In this document: piece after piece, positions 6,838 to 8,716 of the stretch
Layout of the letters: each line of letters opens with the position of its first letter
Position numbering within the stretch: the stretch's first letter is position 1
Source of the DNA: an uncultured Prevotellaceae bacterium
GTDB taxonomy: Bacteria > Bacteroidota > Bacteroidia > Bacteroidales > Bacteroidaceae
Assembly (NCBI GenBank): GCA_900313845.1
Contig: OMTC01000170.1
Location: 1-8,716, forward strand
Direction: 5' to 3'
Length of the DNA: 8,716 nt
Made by a program: the position numbers and the translations under genes
The notes under the pieces: model-generated
What the model saw: the letters and a program-made list of their open reading frames with translations, nothing else
The model's database searches: none
What the model was told of the DNA's origin: nothing

Positions 6838-6871
6838 AAAAGTTGCTCATGTTGCCGTGAGCAACTTTTTT
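6838..6871 (+). terminator. Intrinsic terminator of the sugar transferase gene
   Basis: GTTGCTCA (6842-6849) pairs perfectly with TGAGCAAC (6858-6865) around an 8-nt loop, preceded by AAAA and followed by six T (6866-6871). It starts about 30 nt after the stop codon and isolates the gene from the next one. Confidence 0.9.
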
Positions 6872-7001
6872 ATGCATTTATCATTTTCATCCCTGTATCA
6901 AAACAATCTTAGGATGTGTTATAAACAAATGTTTCATAACAAATTGAAGACTACATCTTGAATTTTTCATTCATTTTACTTTATTATCCAAATAAATTTC
7001 T

Positions 7002-7009
7002 TACATTTG
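7002..7009 (+). promoter_or_regulatory. -7 box of the promoter for the unknown-function gene at 7039
   Basis: TACATTTG matches TAnnTTTG. A -33 box at the expected place (6979-6982) reads CTTT, which is weak. The predicted start near 7016 leaves a leader of about 22 nt to the ATG. The position after a terminator supports a new promoter here. Confidence 0.55.
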
Positions 7010-7038
7010 CACCTAATTTACATAAAAGAAAGACAGAA

Positions 7039-7686
7039 ATGAGTTTTTTCTCAGATATTTTCAAAAAAAAGGAGAAGGATAATGTGGGTGGAATGGAAGA
7101 CTTCATGACTCTCATCAGAGTCTATTTTCAAGCTTCCCTCGCTGCGAATTTAGGTATCAACAACCTGGCAGCACTCCCCGACATGATGGCTTTCAAACGT
7201 TCTCTCAAAGTTGCCACAGTAAACAACAAACTGGGCATTGGTGAGAAGAAAGCTTGCAAAAATCTCCTTCAGAATCTCTATGGAATAAGCGACAATTTCT
7301 TTAAGGAAATAGATGCAAGCATCAAAAAGGGATGTCGCAAACAGACCGACGTAGCCAACTACCTCTACCTTTTCCAAGGTTACACGCAAGAACTCATGAT
7401 GCTCATGGGTAATCTGATGAAATGGCGCTTCCGTGTTCCAAGTTTCTTAAGAAAGGCACTTAGGGCCATGACAGATAAGACCATTGATGATATTTTCAAT
7501 AAAAACGACTGGAACGACGAAGCAACCCGCAAGTCCATTTTCTCAGTAAGGAAGTATCAGCAATCCCTTGGATTTAGCACCGACTGGACAAAAGAATATT
7601 CTTATAATTTCATTATTCTCGCTAAGAAAGAAAAGAAGCCTTCTCAGGCAGAAATTGCTGAAGCAGAGGCTAAAATGAAAAAGTAA
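7039..7686 (+). CDS. Conserved protein of unknown function, 215 residues
   Basis: Begins MSFFSDIFKKKEKDNVGGM at the ATG 7039; the frame is open upstream to a TTG at 6958, but that stretch covers the promoter and is not coding. The protein is soluble, rich in Lys and helix-forming residues, with no signal peptide and no membrane segment. An amphipathic middle part (about 20-150) contains MEDFMTLIRVYFQASLAANLGI and ELMMLMGNLMKWRFRVPSFLRKAL. The tail after 195 is charged (KKEKKPSQAEIAEAEAKMKK). I do not recognise a named family or catalytic motif. It looks like proteins seen in other Bacteroidales genomes, but I recall that only loosely. It has its own promoter and lies upstream of the coiled-coil and zapA genes with a 173-nt gap, so a link to cell division is only a guess. 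Confidence 0.75.
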   Translation: MSFFSDIFKKKEKDNVGGMEDFMTLIRVYFQASLAANLGINNLAALPDMMAFKRSLKVATVNNKLGIGEKKACKNLLQNLYGISDNFFKEIDASIKKGCRKQTDVANYLYLFQGYTQELMMLMGNLMKWRFRVPSFLRKALRAMTDKTIDDIFNKNDWNDEATRKSIFSVRKYQQSLGFSTDWTKEYSYNFIILAKKEKKPSQAEIAEAEAKMKK

Positions 7687-7847
7687 GATTTCCCTTCTCT
7701 CCTCCGCTCCATAGATGAAACGTTAATGTCGAATAGATTCTATTCCGTTTCCCTATCACCTACGATGCCATGCCTGAGCCACATTCCCTCGGAGTTAGCC
7801 CAGCATGATTCAAGAAGAGAGAGAAAGATTGGACACAATATATTTGA

Positions 7848-7851
7848 GGAG
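7848..7851 (+). promoter_or_regulatory. Shine-Dalgarno site of the coiled-coil gene
   Basis: GGAG within GAGGAG (7846-7851), 8 nt before the ATG at 7860. This is notable because the other genes in the window have no recognisable site, as is usual in Bacteroidetes. It fixes the start of the coiled-coil gene. Confidence 0.6.
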
Positions 7852-7859
7852 TTATAACT

Positions 7860-8168
7860 ATGACTGACGAAGAAAAAAGACAGTTGAAAATCTTTGATGG
7901 TAAAATTCGCCAACTCATTTCCAACTACCAAGTGATGAAGAAGGAAATTGGCGACTTGTACATTGAAGTGGATCGTAAGGACGAGGAAATTGCTCGTCTC
8001 AAGGCTGAATTGCGTCAAAGTCAGAGCGATTACTCCAATTTGAAACTGGCTAAGATGATTGAGATTAGCGACTCCGAACTCAAGGGCGCTAAGCAACGAA
8101 TCTCCAAGCTGGTGCGCGAAGTTAACAAATGCATCGGGCTCTTGAGCACTGACCTGAATCAGGGATAG
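7860..8168 (+). CDS. Small coiled-coil protein upstream of zapA, possibly a division-associated partner
   Basis: A 102-residue cytosolic protein that is almost entirely helical: charged heptad-like segments run from about 5 to 60 (KIRQLISNYQVMKKEIGDLY, then VDRKDEEIARLKAELRQSQ), followed by a second helix from about 70 to 95. There is no signal peptide and no enzyme motif. Its gene lies 38 nt before zapA on the same strand. In Bacteroidetes a short coiled-coil gene is commonly found before zapA, and its size and make-up recall ZapB, the ZapA-binding coiled coil of E. coli. There is no clear sequence match to ZapB, so that role is inference. The start is set by the GAGGAG site. Confidence 0.72.
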   Translation: MTDEEKRQLKIFDGKIRQLISNYQVMKKEIGDLYIEVDRKDEEIARLKAELRQSQSDYSNLKLAKMIEISDSELKGAKQRISKLVREVNKCIGLLSTDLNQG

Positions 8169-8206
8169 GCTAACCGAGCAAAACGTCAAGAAGCTTGATG
8201 ACGAGT

Positions 8207-8503
8207 ATGGAAAAGAAACTGAACATAACAGTCAACATAGATGGTATTTCCCTTCCTCTCACCGTGAATTCCACTGAGGAAGAAAAGGTATATCGTGATG
8301 CAGCCAACCTCATCCAGTCCCGCCTGAGGAATCTGCGCGAGCGTTATCCAAATTTGCCTAACGAAAAATACCATTATGCCATGGTTCTACTCTACACTGG
8401 AGTAGATGCTGTGCGTGCTTCCAACAAGGCAAGCACAGAGCCCTATAAGGACGTGATTTCTGATTTGGAAAAGGAAATAGATGAATTACTCAATCAAAAG
8501 TAA
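8207..8503 (+). CDS. zapA: Cell division protein ZapA
   Basis: Binds and bundles FtsZ filaments at the division ring. At 98 residues it is in the normal ZapA range. The N-terminal part MEKKLNITVNIDGISLPLTV forms the small beta domain, with the typical pattern of an ITV strand and a short turn. VNSTEEEKVYRDAANLIQSRL and RERYP match the conserved ZapA domain core, and the C-terminal helix (KYHYAMVLLYTGVDAVRASN, then a Lys/Glu-rich end) mediates oligomerisation. The ATG at 8207 has A at -3 and -6, as favoured in Bacteroidetes. An in-frame ATG at 8198 would add MTS. No promoter was found in the 38-nt gap, so it is probably translated from the transcript of the coiled-coil gene. Confidence 0.88.
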   Translation: MEKKLNITVNIDGISLPLTVNSTEEEKVYRDAANLIQSRLRNLRERYPNLPNEKYHYAMVLLYTGVDAVRASNKASTEPYKDVISDLEKEIDELLNQK

Positions 8504-8514
8504 TTCCATCGCCT

Positions 8515-8695
8515 TGTTCAATTGATTCCCATACTCTTTTGTTACACAGCATTTCATCGCTGGAAGTGTGCCTTACACGCTTTCTTGCTATGATTCATTT
8601 CGCGCATCATTATCAAGAGGAAACAGGACTGCATTGAGTCCCCAATCCTTTATAATTATGTGTGCAATCTTCTTTTGTTTGAATTCATCTCAACA
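8515..8695 (+). ncRNA. ssrS: Candidate 6S RNA downstream of zapA
   Basis: No gene is visible in this stretch, but it folds by hand into a symmetrical rod. Outer pairs are TGTT (8515-8518) with AACA (8692-8695) and ATTC (8525-8528) with GAAT (8681-8684). The closing stem is 8539-8548 with 8659-8667 (ACACA with TGTGT inside it). The apical stem is CTTG (8584-8587) and ATGAT (8590-8594) with ATCAT (8606-8610) and CAAG (8614-8617). Small hairpins sit on each side of the middle: GGAAGTGTG with CACGCTTTC (8562-8584, sharing one base with the apical stem) and GGACT with AGTCC (8626-8641). The size near 180 nt and a centre near 8604 fit 6S RNA, a global RNA polymerase inhibitor. In E. coli ssrS adjoins zapA. 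No promoter box was found; ends are approximate. Confidence 0.42.
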
Positions 8696-8716
8696 CGTAT
8701 TCACTAATAAACATTA

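Noticed and set aside
7731..7745. GAATAG-ATT-CTATTC inverted repeat as a terminator
   Set aside because: AT-rich 6-bp stem with a 3-nt loop and no U tract after it.
7769..7807. Stem CATG-C-CTG / CAG-CATG in the gap before the coiled-coil gene
   Set aside because: Only 7 bp with a bulge and a loop of over 20 nt; it could easily be chance and no leader element is recognisable.
7839..7846. TATATTTG as a promoter for the coiled-coil gene
   Set aside because: Transcription would start around 7853, cutting off the GAGGAG ribosome site, and no -33 box lies 19 bp upstream.

Overview
The window looks like chromosomal DNA of a Bacteroidales bacterium, most likely Prevotella or a close relative. Three things point there: promoters of the Bacteroidetes type (TTTG, about 19 bp, TAnnTTTG) rather than -35/-10 boxes, near-absence of Shine-Dalgarno sites, and protein sequences typical of that group (TonB-dependent receptor, MEP-pathway IspE, short ZapA). 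No phage, transposon, tRNA or CRISPR was seen.

The left part, on the minus strand, reads from about 5220 down to 1 in this order: ispE (isoprenoid precursor synthesis), ligA (NAD-dependent DNA ligase), a small lipoprotein gene, an HD-domain hydrolase gene, a strong hairpin terminator, then a separately promoted TonB-dependent receptor whose gene runs off or breaks near the window start. The first four genes have gaps of 33, 80 and 31 nt and could be one transcript. ispE is split into two frames exactly at its ATP-binding loop, and the receptor frame hits a stop at 45..43. The window therefore carries either real gene damage or two assembly errors.

The noncoding stretch 793-1182 is the most unusual part. 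It holds the receptor promoter, a phase-locked array of about 22-nt tandem repeats (about 916 to 1124) whose sequence changes along the array while the 22-nt period is kept, and a terminator built from the last two repeat units, the second of them inverted.

The right part, on the plus strand, begins with a divergent promoter (5238-5268), a leader of about 135 nt and a solitary initiating sugar transferase for cell-surface polysaccharide, closed by its own terminator. Then come a conserved protein of unknown function with its own promoter, a small coiled-coil protein, and zapA (cell division). The 200 nt after zapA can be drawn as a long rod-shaped fold with the size and symmetry of 6S RNA, a neighbour expected after zapA. 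This call rests on position and hand folding only.
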